Part shown: piece by piece, positions 48,793 to 57,857 of the stretch
How the letters are laid out: the number at the start of each line of letters is the position of its first letter
How positions within the stretch are numbered: position 1 is the stretch's first letter
Source of the DNA: Nocardia colli
Lineage (GTDB): Bacteria > Actinomycetota > Actinomycetes > Mycobacteriales > Mycobacteriaceae
NCBI RefSeq assembly: GCF_008704205.1
Contig: NZ_VXLC01000006.1
Coordinates: forward strand, 310,001 to 374,000
Reading direction: 5' to 3'
DNA: 64,000 nt
The notes under the pieces: model-generated
Databases searched by the model: none
The model's input: the letters and a program-made list of their open reading frames with translations, nothing else
Told to the model about the DNA's origin: nothing
Translations under genes and position numbers: made by a program

Positions 48793-50031
48793 ATGGTCAC
48801 CAATCGGTTGTCGGCTCAGGTCGTGGTCGGCCCCGGGCTCGGGCGGGATTTCGAGCGGCTCTGGCGTGGGTTCGCGATCAGCTCGGTGGGCACCTTCCTC
48901 GCGCTGGACGCCTTCACGCTGATCGCGGTGCTGGTGCTGCACGTGGGCGCGTTGCAGGTGTCGTTGATGGCGGCCGCCGGTGGCGCGGTGGGTGCGGTGC
49001 TGGCGGTCCCGCTGGGCGCCTGGATCGAGTTCCGGCCCAAGCGGCAGTTGATGATTCGCGCCGATCTGCTGCGGTTCCTGGTGCTGCTGACCGTGCCGGT
49101 CGCGTACTTCGCCGGCGCGCTGAGTTATCCGCAGTTGCTCGTGGTCGCGATGGTGGTCGCGGTCGCGGACATCGTCTTCCTGGGCGCCGGCAGCGCGCAT
49201 CTGAAAGGTCTTGTCCCCCAAGATCATCTGCTCGCGGCCAACGGGCGGTTCGAGACGGCCACGTGGGTCTCCACGGCGGTGGGGCCGCCGCTGGGCGGGG
49301 TGCTCATCGGCGTGCTGGGTCCGGTCGTCACCGTGGTGCTGAACGCGGTCAGTTTCGTGCTGTCCGCCTTGTGCGTTCGCTCGATCGAGGTGCCCGAGCC
49401 CGCCCCGCCGGTCCGGCCCGCCGCGCCGTCCCGGCTGGTCGAGATCACCCAGGGCTGGCGCACGATCGCCGCGAATCCGGTGCTGCGCGTGCTGCTGTGC
49501 AACACCGTGCTGGTGAATTCGCTGATCATGGCGACGGCTCCGGTGCTGGCCTATCTGATGCTGAACGACCTCGGTTTCGCGCCGTGGCAGTACGGGCTCG
49601 GCTTCGGCGTGCCCTGCCTCGGCGGGGTTGTCGGCGCCCGGCTGGCCCGGCCGCTGGTCCGCCGCTACGGGCAGCGGCGGATCCTGCTCGGGTTCGGCGT
49701 CGCGCGGGTGCCGTGGCTGCTCGGGCTGCCGCTCGTGCAGCCGGGCGCGAAGGGACTGCTGCTGGTGATGGCGGTCGAGATCGGGATGATCACCTGCATC
49801 AGCGTTTTCAACCCGGCGTTCAGTACCTATCGGCTGCTGCACACCGCGGACGACAAGGTCGCGCGCGTGCTCACCGCCTGGACCATCACCGCCCGCGTGG
49901 TCACCGCCGCGGCCACCGTCGCCTGGGGGGTGCTGGCCGGCCAGACCAGTGCGCGCACCGCGATCGCCGCTGGGGCGGCGCTGATGCTGGTCTCGGTCGT
50001 CCTGCTGCCGTGGCGCTCGGCCCGCGAATAA
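48793..50031 (+). CDS. MFS transporter
   Basis: A 412-residue major facilitator with about 12 hydrophobic segments, similar to the enterobactin-exporter/EntS-like group (FAISSVGTFLALDAFTLIAVLVLHVGALQVSLMAAAGG...HLLAANGRFETATWVSTAVGPPLGG). Substrate unknown. Convergent with the ESX-like operon. Confidence 0.87.
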   Translation: MVTNRLSAQVVVGPGLGRDFERLWRGFAISSVGTFLALDAFTLIAVLVLHVGALQVSLMAAAGGAVGAVLAVPLGAWIEFRPKRQLMIRADLLRFLVLLTVPVAYFAGALSYPQLLVVAMVVAVADIVFLGAGSAHLKGLVPQDHLLAANGRFETATWVSTAVGPPLGGVLIGVLGPVVTVVLNAVSFVLSALCVRSIEVPEPAPPVRPAAPSRLVEITQGWRTIAANPVLRVLLCNTVLVNSLIMATAPVLAYLMLNDLGFAPWQYGLGFGVPCLGGVVGARLARPLVRRYGQRRILLGFGVARVPWLLGLPLVQPGAKGLLLVMAVEIGMITCISVFNPAFSTYRLLHTADDKVARVLTAWTITARVVTAAATVAWGVLAGQTSARTAIAAGAALMLVSVVLLPWRSARE

Positions 50032-50034
50032 CTC

Positions 50035-51054
50035 TCAGGCGGAGGCGATCGCGGTGATCAGGGTGCGCGCCGCGACGGTGCGGGTGGTGATGAGCTGGGT
50101 GAAGGTCTTGGGCTGCTCGCCCGGATACTGCTGGGTGAGCTGGACTTCCCAGTGCGCGAGCCCGTCGTCGCCGTCGCGGGTCCGGGTGATCTGCACGCAG
50201 TAGCGGGTGCCGACCGGGATCTGGTTGATGCCGCGCTGGATCTGCTCGGCGGGCGAGACGATGGCGTTGTCGGCGACCACCGCACGCGCCCGGTAGCCGG
50301 AACGTTCCACGTAGTAGGCGTATTCGAAGGCGAGGATGGCATCGGGTCCGTTGGCGGTGCCGCCGGGGTCGGTGCCGGACACCGCGTCGGGAGTGCGTTT
50401 CTGTTCGCAGCCCTGGGTCGCGATGGCCGAGGCCGGTGCGGGCGCGACTGTCGTTGGCGCGGCGGAGGTTCCGGCGGAATTCTTCGCCGGGGCGGTCGCG
50501 GGCGTCAGGCCGGTCACGGTGGCCGCGGTGGACGAGCTGTCTTTGCCGAATCCGTGCACTGCGGCGAGCAGGATCGAGACGACCGCGATCCCGATGCCGA
50601 GCACGATCAGGACCGCGAGGACCTTGTTGCCGCGCTGCGGATCCCGCCGCTTGGTCGGATGACGCAGCGGGACGCCCGGGTGGATGCCGGACCGGTTGAT
50701 GATGGCGGGCGCCGGGGCGACGTTGTCCTCGTAGCCTTCGGCGTCGAACTCCGCGGCCCGCATCCGGCGCCGGTCGTGCTCGATCTGCGGTTCCAGCGGC
50801 GGCTCGGACATCCGCTGCGGTTCGAGCCATTCTTCCCAGTCCCCGGTGCGCCGCGGTCGATCCGGATCGGCGGGGATGAGCGGGTCCGACACGGCGACCT
50901 CCGGTTCTCGGCGACGCACCGGCGCGCGGCGACCGGGTGAGCGCCGCCGCTTCTTCGTCTTGCCGACGGGTGTGCGCAGCATGGGCAGCCCGGTGTCGAA
51001 CGGATTACCCTGCCCCTCTGGCCGACTCGGAGAGTTCGGATCAGAGGGTGTCAT
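50035..51054 (-). CDS. Single-pass membrane protein of an ESX-like operon
   Basis: A 339-residue protein. The basic cytoplasmic N-terminus is about 150 residues, followed by one membrane segment (KVLAVLIVLGIGIAVVSILLAAVHGF), a low-complexity Ala/Thr/Pro linker, and a folded extracytoplasmic domain of about 120 residues (DAILAFEYAYYVERSGYRARAVVADNAIVSPAEQIQRGINQIPVGTRYC). Its start overlaps the upstream gene by 14 nt. It is probably exposed outside the membrane and works with the two secreted-type proteins encoded before it. Confidence 0.75.
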   Translation of the reverse strand: MTPSDPNSPSRPEGQGNPFDTGLPMLRTPVGKTKKRRRSPGRRAPVRRREPEVAVSDPLIPADPDRPRRTGDWEEWLEPQRMSEPPLEPQIEHDRRRMRAAEFDAEGYEDNVAPAPAIINRSGIHPGVPLRHPTKRRDPQRGNKVLAVLIVLGIGIAVVSILLAAVHGFGKDSSSTAATVTGLTPATAPAKNSAGTSAAPTTVAPAPASAIATQGCEQKRTPDAVSGTDPGGTANGPDAILAFEYAYYVERSGYRARAVVADNAIVSPAEQIQRGINQIPVGTRYCVQITRTRDGDDGLAHWEVQLTQQYPGEQPKTFTQLITTRTVAARTLITAIASA

Positions 51055-52459
51055 CGTCGTAGTCGCCGAGAACTGGGGTCACCGCGACAGCGGCGGTCGG
51101 CACGGTGACACCGAGCTGACCGTCCTTGGGCTTGTGCTCCTGGTCCTCCGCGCGCGGCGGCGGTGGCATCGCCACTCCCCCATTGGTTCCCGGATGGGAC
51201 TGCTGGTCCGGGCTGGCCGAGCGCGACGGGGTGTCCGCCGGGGCCTGCGCCTCGGGCGCGGGCGCCGGTGCGGGCTTGGATTCGGGGGGCGGCGCGGTCA
51301 CCTGCGCCGACGGCGCGGACCCGCCCGTGGATCCGTGCTGCGCCGGCGGGATCACCGTGCCGGGGCCGGTGGGCTGCGACGGCGTGGACGGCCTTGCGCC
51401 CGCGCCGAAGTCGAACAGCTTCGGCGAGTTGCCGGAGTTGGTCGAGCCGTTCGACTGATCGCCGCCGGTGGTGCTGCCGGGGCGGATCGCCTCGGTCACC
51501 GCCTTGTCCGCGCCGGCCGCCACCGTGTCGATGGCGTGCGTGCCGACCTCGGCCACCTTGTCGATGATGTGCGTGCCGACGCCGGCGATCTTGTCGATGA
51601 TGTTCGTGCCGATGTCGACGCCCGCGTTGATCGCGGCGGTGCCGACCTGCACGCCCGCGGAGATCAGCTGCTGCTGCAACTGGAGCTGGGCGGCCAGCGC
51701 CGGATCGACCGGCTGCCCGTTCGCACCGACGCCGGGGACCGTGGTGCCGGGGACGTATTGGCTCGGGCTCGTGGCGCCGGGATTGAATTGCGTTGTGCCG
51801 CCCGGGATGAACTGGCCGTTGCCCGGCTGCGCGGCGGTGACGCCGGACGGCTGGGTGACCGTCAGCGGACCCATCTGGTCGAGTCGCCTGCTGTGGTCGT
51901 CCATCTCGGTCTGCGCGGTGTTGACCGTGGTCAGGGCGTCCCGCAGGGCCTGGGTCGCGCGCGCGATCACCGCGTCGGTGTCCGGGGCCGCGGTGGCGTT
52001 GCCGAGGATCTCGCGCGCGTCGCGGCGGAAGTCGGCGATGATCTGGTCCACGGTCCGCGCGGCGCGGGCGCTGGTGGCGTGCGCGTCGCCGAGCACGCTG
52101 AGGTAAGCCGGTCCGCGATCGGAGATTTCGCCGATCTCGGTCTGTGTGGTGCGCAGCGCGGGCACCGCGGCGTCGGCGCCGCGGGAGGTCCAGGTCGACT
52201 CCAGCGCGTGCAGGCCGTCGCGGTGCGGGCCTTCCACCTCGGCGGCCTGCGTGGACGCGGACGACAGCGCGCTGGTCGCGGTCTGGTTCGGCACGCCGAC
52301 GCCGGTGCCGAGGGTGGCGCGCAGCTGCAACAGCGGGCGCACCAGGGCGGCGACGATCGGCGGATCCACGTTCGGATCGAGGTAAGTCGTGGCGGGAGCG
52401 GCGGTCTCGGTGCGGGTCGGGGGCGCCGATCGCCTGCGTAGTCCGGAAAGGGTTCTCAT
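51041..52459 (-). CDS. Helical, proline-rich ESX-associated protein with an internal repeat
   Basis: A 472-residue protein. Residues about 30-195 are predicted helical like PPE/WXG substrates. A middle segment (about 260-310) repeats an 11-residue unit (DIGTNIIDKIA, GVGTHIIDKVA, EVGTHAIDTVA). The C-terminal 150 residues are rich in Pro, Ala and Ser and end in an acidic tail. No signal peptide is seen, consistent with type VII export. It is coupled to the EspC-like gene by an ATGA overlap. Precise role unknown. Confidence 0.72.
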   Translation of the reverse strand: MRTLSGLRRRSAPPTRTETAAPATTYLDPNVDPPIVAALVRPLLQLRATLGTGVGVPNQTATSALSSASTQAAEVEGPHRDGLHALESTWTSRGADAAVPALRTTQTEIGEISDRGPAYLSVLGDAHATSARAARTVDQIIADFRRDAREILGNATAAPDTDAVIARATQALRDALTTVNTAQTEMDDHSRRLDQMGPLTVTQPSGVTAAQPGNGQFIPGGTTQFNPGATSPSQYVPGTTVPGVGANGQPVDPALAAQLQLQQQLISAGVQVGTAAINAGVDIGTNIIDKIAGVGTHIIDKVAEVGTHAIDTVAAGADKAVTEAIRPGSTTGGDQSNGSTNSGNSPKLFDFGAGARPSTPSQPTGPGTVIPPAQHGSTGGSAPSAQVTAPPPESKPAPAPAPEAQAPADTPSRSASPDQQSHPGTNGGVAMPPPPRAEDQEHKPKDGQLGVTVPTAAVAVTPVLGDYDDDTL

Positions 52460-52779
52460 GTCAGGGCCTCTCCGGTCTTGGTGATGACGCCCGCGGTCTC
52501 GGTATCGATACCCTGCATGTCGGTGCTGTAGCCGCGCAGGATTTCGCCGTAGGTGCCGACGAGTTGTCCCGCCGTGGACAGCGCCTGGGCGTGTTCGGAC
52601 ACCGCCGTGGTGAAGCGCGCCGCGAAATCCGCGCCGATCAAGCCGAGGTCGGCGGTCAGCCGGTCCTGATTCACCGCCCCGGAGGCGACCGCCGCGGCCG
52701 AGGCCAACTGTTGGGAGACCGCGTCCGCGATCGCGGTGTAAGCGGCCACCGCCGCCGGATCCAGCTTCAGCGTGTCCAC
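52456..52779 (-). CDS. EspC-like type VII secretion substrate
   Basis: A 107-residue helical-hairpin protein (VDTLKLDPAAVAAYTAIADAVSQQLASAAAVASGAVNQDRLTADLGLIGADFAARFTTAVSEHAQAL) resembling the EspC family of ESX-secreted proteins. The start is GTG behind GGGAGGGGAAC. It leads a three-gene operon with overlapping cistrons. No ESX ATPase or membrane channel genes are nearby, so export would rely on a system elsewhere. Confidence 0.7.
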   Translation of the reverse strand: MDTLKLDPAAVAAYTAIADAVSQQLASAAAVASGAVNQDRLTADLGLIGADFAARFTTAVSEHAQALSTAGQLVGTYGEILRGYSTDMQGIDTETAGVITKTGEALT

Positions 52780-52933
52780 CGTTCCCCTCCCGGGTTCCGA
52801 GTCTTTCGCTACCGCGACCTGATTCGAGACAAGCCTACTGCGCGACCAGGACACCCTGCGTCCGATCGTCGCGAGTCCGTGCCGCCTGAGTATGGCAATC
52901 ATCGCGCGCAATGTCATGCGCTGGCGCTGGGAA

Positions 52934-54190
52934 TCAGTGGCAGACCTCGGTCACGGCGTCGGCCAGTAGGCCCAGGCCGTGGCCGATTTCGGCATCGGTG
53001 ATGGTCAGCGGCGGCATCAGTTTCACCACTTCGCCGACCGCGCCGGAGGTTTCCACCAGCAGGCCGCGGTCGAACGCGGACTGGCAGACCTTGCCGGCCA
53101 GCGAGGCATCGTCGAAGGCCAGGCCGTAAACCAGCCCGCGACCCCGGACCCGTGCGCCCGCGACGGTCGCGGCCAGTGCGGTCAGCTCCCGCTCGATCCG
53201 TGCGCCTTTGGCCAGCGTGGCGTGCTCGAGCCGCGCGTCGGACCAGTAGTGCTCCAGCGCGACCCGCGCGGTGACGAAGGCGGCGTTGTTGCCGCGGAAG
53301 GTGCCGTTGTGCTCGCCGGGGGTCCACTGGTCGAACTCGGGTTTGAAAACCACCAGCGCCATGGGCAATCCGTAGCCGCCGATGGACTTGGACAGGGTGA
53401 CGATGTCCGGGCGGATGCCCGCGGCCTCGAAGGAGAAGAACGGACCGGTCCGGCCGCAGCCCATCTGCACGTCGTCGACGATCAACAGGATGCCGCGCGC
53501 CGCGCAGAGTTCGGCGAGTTCGCGCAGCCAGTCCGCGCGCGCCACATTGACGCCGCCCTCGCCCTGCACCGTCTCCACGATCACCGCGGCCGGCTTGTCC
53601 AGCCCGGAGGACGAATCGTCCAGCGCGCGCCGCATCCAGGCCAGCTCGTCGGGCGCGTCGAGGTATCCGTCGTAGGGCATCGGCGTGGTGTGCGGCAGCG
53701 GCACGCCCGCACCCGCACGCTTGGCCGCGTTGCCGGTGACCGACAGCGCGCCGAGCGACATCCCGTGGAAGGCGTTGGTGAAGTTCAGGATCGGTGCGCG
53801 CCCGGTCACCTTCCGCGCGAGTTTGAGCGCGGCCTCCACCGCGTTGGCCCCGGTCGGCCCGGGGAACTGCACCTTGTAGTCCAGTCCGCGCGGACCGAAC
53901 ACCGTGTCCCGCAGCGTTTCCAGCAGCCCGCGCTTGGCCACGGTCGACATGTCCAGCCCGTGCGTGATGCCGTCGCCGGCGATGTAGTCCAGCAGCGCCC
54001 GTTTCAGCACCGGATTGTTGTGGCCGTAGTTCAGCGCGCCCGCGCCGGCGAAGAAATCCAGGTACTCCCTGCCGTGCTCGTCGCGCAGCCAGGCGCCGCT
54101 CGCGGTGTCGAACACCGCGGGCCAGGACCGGCAGTAGCCGCGCACATTGGATTCGAGGGCCTCGAAAATGGTCATCCCGGCGGCGGTCAT
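52934..54190 (-). CDS. ectB: Diaminobutyrate-2-oxoglutarate transaminase (solitary)
   Basis: A 418-residue class III PLP transaminase with the EctB N-terminus (MTIFEALESNVRGYCRSWPAVFDTASGAWLRDEHGREYLDFFAGAGALNYGHNNP), GPTGANAVEAALKLARK and the PLP Lys in LSKSIGGYG. It makes L-2,4-diaminobutyrate from aspartate semialdehyde. ectA, ectC and ectD are absent from the window, so the product may feed something other than ectoine. An operator-like inverted repeat lies about 31 bp upstream. Confidence 0.9.
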   Translation of the reverse strand: MTAAGMTIFEALESNVRGYCRSWPAVFDTASGAWLRDEHGREYLDFFAGAGALNYGHNNPVLKRALLDYIAGDGITHGLDMSTVAKRGLLETLRDTVFGPRGLDYKVQFPGPTGANAVEAALKLARKVTGRAPILNFTNAFHGMSLGALSVTGNAAKRAGAGVPLPHTTPMPYDGYLDAPDELAWMRRALDDSSSGLDKPAAVIVETVQGEGGVNVARADWLRELAELCAARGILLIVDDVQMGCGRTGPFFSFEAAGIRPDIVTLSKSIGGYGLPMALVVFKPEFDQWTPGEHNGTFRGNNAAFVTARVALEHYWSDARLEHATLAKGARIERELTALAATVAGARVRGRGLVYGLAFDDASLAGKVCQSAFDRGLLVETSGAVGEVVKLMPPLTITDAEIGHGLGLLADAVTEVCH

Positions 54191-54220
54191 CGGCGATCCT
54201 TCTCACACAATCTGAAGTGA

Positions 54221-54237
54221 CTGTGTTTCTAACACTG
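54221..54237 (-). promoter_or_regulatory. Inverted repeat before ectB
   Basis: GTGTT-TCT-AACAC is a perfect 5-bp inverted repeat within a 17-bp near-symmetrical element, 31-47 bp before the ectB start. It is a possible repressor site; support is modest. Confidence 0.35.
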
Positions 54238-54320
54238 CCGCGAGCGCTATGAGGCACTTTTCCAAAAACCGCCGCCGGGGGTTCCGTGTGCCCTCCGGCA
54301 GAGATTAGGCTTGACTCTTT

Positions 54321-55175
54321 GTGCGCGGGAGAGCAAACGGGGAGGGGAGGCTCGTCGCGACCAGGCATTCGTGGCGCGCGTTCGCGGTATACGCGCAGTT
54401 GGTGCGCGCGGGTTTCCGCCGGCAGTCGCAATACAAGCTGGCCATGTTCGCCGGCCTGTTCACCAACTGCGTGTTCGGCTTCGTCCGGGCGGCGGTGATG
54501 CTCGCCGCGGTGCGGGCAACCGGCGATTTCGGCGGCTACAACGAGGGGTCCATCGGTGCGTATGTGTGGCTCTCGCAGGGCCTGCTCGGCGCGATGCAAT
54601 TCATGGGACCGCCGCTGGACCTGGCCGATCGGGTGAAGAACGGCGACATCGCGATCGATTTCCTGCGCCCGGTCGACGTGCAGTTCGGTTACCTGGCCGG
54701 GGATCTCGGCCGGGCCGCGTGCACCATCCTGCCGCGCGGGGTGCCGAGCGTGCTGATCGGCGTGCTCACCTTCGGGCTCGTCCTGCCCGGCACTCCCCTG
54801 CCCTACCTGCTCGGCGCGGTGAGCGTGCTGCTCGCCGTGGCCATTTCGTTCCTCTGCCTGTTCGCCGTCGCGCTGATCGGTTTCTGGGTCGTCGAGACCC
54901 GCGGCCTGCGGGTGCTGTACCAAGTCGCCGGCACCTTCCTCGCCGGGCTTTTTGTGCCAGTGCACATGTTTCCCGGTTGGCTGCGCGCCATCGCCCAGGC
55001 GACGCCGTTCCCCTCGATCCTGCAATCGCCGATCGATGTGCTCTCCGGCCGGATCACCGGAACGGCCGCCGTGGGTGTGGTTGCCGTGCAGGTGTTCTGG
55101 GTGCTGGTGGTCGGCGGCATCGGCCGGGTACTGCTCGCGGCCGGGCGGCGCAAGCTGGAGGTGCAGGGTGGCTGA
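54321..55175 (+). CDS. ABC-2 family permease subunit 1
   Basis: A 284-residue membrane protein with six hydrophobic segments, of the type paired with a second ABC-2 permease and a DrrA-like ATPase. A GTG start at 54,321 is assumed; no good ribosome binding site precedes it. It overlaps the next permease gene by 8 nt. Export of a hydrophobic compound is the family role; substrate unknown. Confidence 0.83.
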   Translation: MRGRANGEGRLVATRHSWRAFAVYAQLVRAGFRRQSQYKLAMFAGLFTNCVFGFVRAAVMLAAVRATGDFGGYNEGSIGAYVWLSQGLLGAMQFMGPPLDLADRVKNGDIAIDFLRPVDVQFGYLAGDLGRAACTILPRGVPSVLIGVLTFGLVLPGTPLPYLLGAVSVLLAVAISFLCLFAVALIGFWVVETRGLRVLYQVAGTFLAGLFVPVHMFPGWLRAIAQATPFPSILQSPIDVLSGRITGTAAVGVVAVQVFWVLVVGGIGRVLLAAGRRKLEVQGG

Positions 55176-55995
55176 GCCGGGCCTCACGCGGGCCGGGACC
55201 TGGTTCACCCCGTACGCGGCGGTGTTGCGCTCGCGCATCCGTGCCCAGCAGGCTTACCGATTGTCCTTCGTCAGTGAGGTTTTCAGCGCGTTCCTGATCG
55301 GCCTGGTCGAGTTCGCCGAGGTGTGGGTGATCTTCCACAACGTCCGGGTGCTCGGCGGCCTGGATCTGAACGCCGCGCTGCTGCTGTTCGGCTTCGGGCA
55401 GTCGACCTTCGCGCTGGCGCAGGTGCTGTTCGGCCATCTGGACACGCTGCCGACGCTGATCCGGATGGGCCAGCTCGACGCGTATCACCTACGGCCGCAA
55501 CCACTGCTGCTCCAGCTGATCACCAGCGACATCTCGCTGCGCCGCTTCGCCCGCGCGGCCGTCGCGCTGGTGGTGCTCGGTTTCGGGTTCCTGCGCAACG
55601 ACATCGACTGGAACGCGGCCGCCTTCGGACTGGTGCTGCTCACCCTGATCGGCGGAATCGCCTTGTTCGGCGGCATTTTCGTGTGCGCGGCCGGATTGCA
55701 GTTCTATCTGATCGACGGCGCGGAGCTCACCAACAGCTTCACCTACGGCGGCTCGTTCGCCGCGGTGCAACCGGCCACGGTGTTTCCGGCGCCGCTGAAG
55801 CTGTTGTTCGGCTTCGCCATTCCGGTCTGCTTCACCGCGTATCTGCCGACCATCGCGCTGCTGGGGCTGCCAGGTCCGGCGCTGCTGCCCGCGTGGCTGG
55901 CCTGGCTGACCCCGCTGGCGGTGCTCTGGGTGTGGCTGCTCGCGTTGAGTTTCTGGCGGTTCGGTACTCGGCACTATCAAGGAGGGGGCGGATAA
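55168..55995 (+). CDS. ABC-2 family permease subunit 2
   Basis: A 275-residue six-segment permease (DUF990-like pattern: VLRSRIRAQQAYRLSFVSEVFSAFLIGLVEFAEVWVIF; MGQLDAYHLRPQPLLLQLI). A GTG start inside the preceding gene implies coupling. It would form a heterodimer with subunit 1 and use the ATPase that starts 1 nt after its stop codon. Confidence 0.83.
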   Translation: MAEPGLTRAGTWFTPYAAVLRSRIRAQQAYRLSFVSEVFSAFLIGLVEFAEVWVIFHNVRVLGGLDLNAALLLFGFGQSTFALAQVLFGHLDTLPTLIRMGQLDAYHLRPQPLLLQLITSDISLRRFARAAVALVVLGFGFLRNDIDWNAAAFGLVLLTLIGGIALFGGIFVCAAGLQFYLIDGAELTNSFTYGGSFAAVQPATVFPAPLKLLFGFAIPVCFTAYLPTIALLGLPGPALLPAWLAWLTPLAVLWVWLLALSFWRFGTRHYQGGGG

Positions 55996-55996
55996 C

Positions 55997-56986
55997 GTGG
56001 CAGCATCCGGCTCGGCGGACGCGATCATCGACATCGAAGACCTGACCCGGCAATTCACCCTGTCCCGCAAGATCGGCAGGCAGTGGCGGCGGCACCGCGA
56101 GACGCTGACCGCGGTGGACCGGATGTCCTTCCGGATCGAACGCGGCACGGCGGTCGGCTATATCGGCGCGAACGGCGCGGGCAAGTCGACCACGATCAAG
56201 ATGCTCACCGGCATCCTGGTGCCGACCTCGGGCAGCGTGCGCACCTGCGGGCTGGAACCGGTCCGGCAGCGGCGCGAGCTGGCCGCGCGGATCGGCGTGG
56301 TGTTCGGGCAGCGTTCCCAGCTGTGGTGGGATCTGCCGCTGCGCGAGTCGTTTTCGATCCTCGCCGCCATCCACCGGCTGGAACCGGACGTCGCGCGCAA
56401 ACGCAAGCACGAGCTGATCGAGCAGCTGGAGATGGCCGATACCATGGACACCCCGGTGCGCCAGCTCTCGCTCGGCCAGCGCATGCGCGCGGAAGTCGCT
56501 GCGGCGCTGCTGCATTCACCCGAACTGGTGATCCTCGACGAACCGACCATCGGCCTGGACGTGCTGTCGAAACAACGGTTGCGCGAATTCCTGCGCGCCG
56601 AACGCGCGGACCGCGGCACCACGCTGCTGCTCACCACGCACGACATGGGCGACATCGAAAGGCTGTGCGGCCGGGTGCTCGTGGTGGATCACGGCCGGCT
56701 GGTCTACGACGGGTCGCTGACCGGCCTGGCGGCCACGGTGGGCGCGCGGCGGGTGCTGGTGGTCGACCTGGCCGAGCCGGCCGCCGATATCGACGACCTG
56801 CCCTGTGCGCGGCTACTGAGCTCCGAGGCAGGCGGGATGCGGCAGCGACTGGCCTTCGATCCGGAAAAGACCACGGCCGCACAGCTGCTCGCGCTGGTCT
56901 CCGATCGGGCCGAGGTGCGCGATCTGTCCATCGAGGAGCCGGAGATCGAGGACGTGGTCCGCCGGATATACGAATCCGCCCGCTGA
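55997..56986 (+). CDS. ABC transporter ATP-binding protein
   Basis: A 329-residue ATPase with Walker A GANGAGKSTTIKMLTG, signature LSLGQRMRAEVAAALL, Walker B LVILDEPTIGLD and H-loop LLTTHD, plus a C-terminal extension of about 90 residues. With the two permeases it forms a complete exporter. It is the only ABC exporter in the window and could serve the polyketide 25 kb away, though nothing links them. A hairpin covers its stop codon. Confidence 0.92.
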   Translation: MAASGSADAIIDIEDLTRQFTLSRKIGRQWRRHRETLTAVDRMSFRIERGTAVGYIGANGAGKSTTIKMLTGILVPTSGSVRTCGLEPVRQRRELAARIGVVFGQRSQLWWDLPLRESFSILAAIHRLEPDVARKRKHELIEQLEMADTMDTPVRQLSLGQRMRAEVAAALLHSPELVILDEPTIGLDVLSKQRLREFLRAERADRGTTLLLTTHDMGDIERLCGRVLVVDHGRLVYDGSLTGLAATVGARRVLVVDLAEPAADIDDLPCARLLSSEAGGMRQRLAFDPEKTTAAQLLALVSDRAEVRDLSIEEPEIEDVVRRIYESAR

Positions 56987-57003
56987 GCCAGCGGGCGGAT
57001 TCG
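56971..57003 (+). terminator. Hairpin overlapping the ABC ATPase stop codon
   Basis: A perfect 15-bp stem (56,971-56,985 with 56,989-57,003) with a 3-nt loop. The TGA stop codon lies at the top of the stem. It ends the exporter operon and may also serve the convergent DUF4389 gene. Confidence 0.85.
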
Positions 57004-57018
57004 GTGTTGCGGTGTAAC

Positions 57019-57723
57019 TCAACGGGTTTCGAGCTCGCGGGCACCCTGGTCGAGCCGGAACGGCGGGTACTCGTCGCGCATCAGCGTGGCGTAGGCCTGC
57101 ACCCTGATGGTCCACCGGCTGATGCCCATGACGAAGTCGTACACGCCCTGCGGATACCGCGCGGTGAACAGCAACCCGATCAGCGCGACCACCAGCAGGA
57201 TGCTGATCAGCGGAATGCTGCCCGCACCGGACCAGCTGTCGTCGTCGTACATGTAGAACGTCATGCCGCCGCTCATCGCCGCGCCGAGGATGAGGTAGTG
57301 CGGAATGGCGAGCAGCCACCACTTCACCAGCACCAGACCGCGATGCAGCCGCTCCGGATAGTCGACCTCGAGATCGGCCGGGTAGTCCGCGTTCGGTTGC
57401 AGGCTGAACGGCGGGTATTTGTCGGTGCCGAGCACGCCGAGCGCATAGAACTCGACCCGCCAGGTCCAGCGCATCACCCCGACATTGAAGTCGAACATCG
57501 CCCGCGGATATTTACCGGTGAACAGAATCACGAAGAACGCGACCACCGTGAGGACGAAATAGGCGATGTGCAGAAAGATCAGCACAATGTAATGCGGAAT
57601 GGCCAGCAGCCACTTGACCAGCCACATCCACCGCGACAACGCGGGATCCAGATCGCCTCGGACACGAACGGGATTGACCGGATAAGCCAGTTTCGCAGTG
57701 CTGACAGGGTTTTCGGGTTCCAT
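57019..57723 (-). CDS. DUF4389 membrane protein with internal duplication
   Basis: A 234-residue protein with two similar halves. Each has two membrane segments and the motifs LVKWLLAIPHYIVL / LVKWWLLAIPHYLIL followed by FTGKYPRAMFDFNVGVMRWTWRVEFYA / FTARYPQGVYDFVMGISRWTIRVQAYA. This is the DUF4389 repeat; function unknown. ATG start behind AAAGGAG. Confidence 0.85.
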   Translation of the reverse strand: MEPENPVSTAKLAYPVNPVRVRGDLDPALSRWMWLVKWLLAIPHYIVLIFLHIAYFVLTVVAFFVILFTGKYPRAMFDFNVGVMRWTWRVEFYALGVLGTDKYPPFSLQPNADYPADLEVDYPERLHRGLVLVKWWLLAIPHYLILGAAMSGGMTFYMYDDDSWSGAGSIPLISILLVVALIGLLFTARYPQGVYDFVMGISRWTIRVQAYATLMRDEYPPFRLDQGARELETR

Positions 57724-57857
57724 GATCGACGCTCCTTTCGGGTGCCTTTCGATCCACGCCACAAACCAGGTGCGGAATATAGGTGATTCTCGCGTATTCG
57801 GCGGTCGCGGACGCCACGATCGGGTACCGACACGCCAACGAATAGGGATGCAGGAGA

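Noticed and set aside
52934..54190. Ectoine biosynthesis operon
   Set aside because: Only ectB is present. Neighbours on both sides are unrelated.
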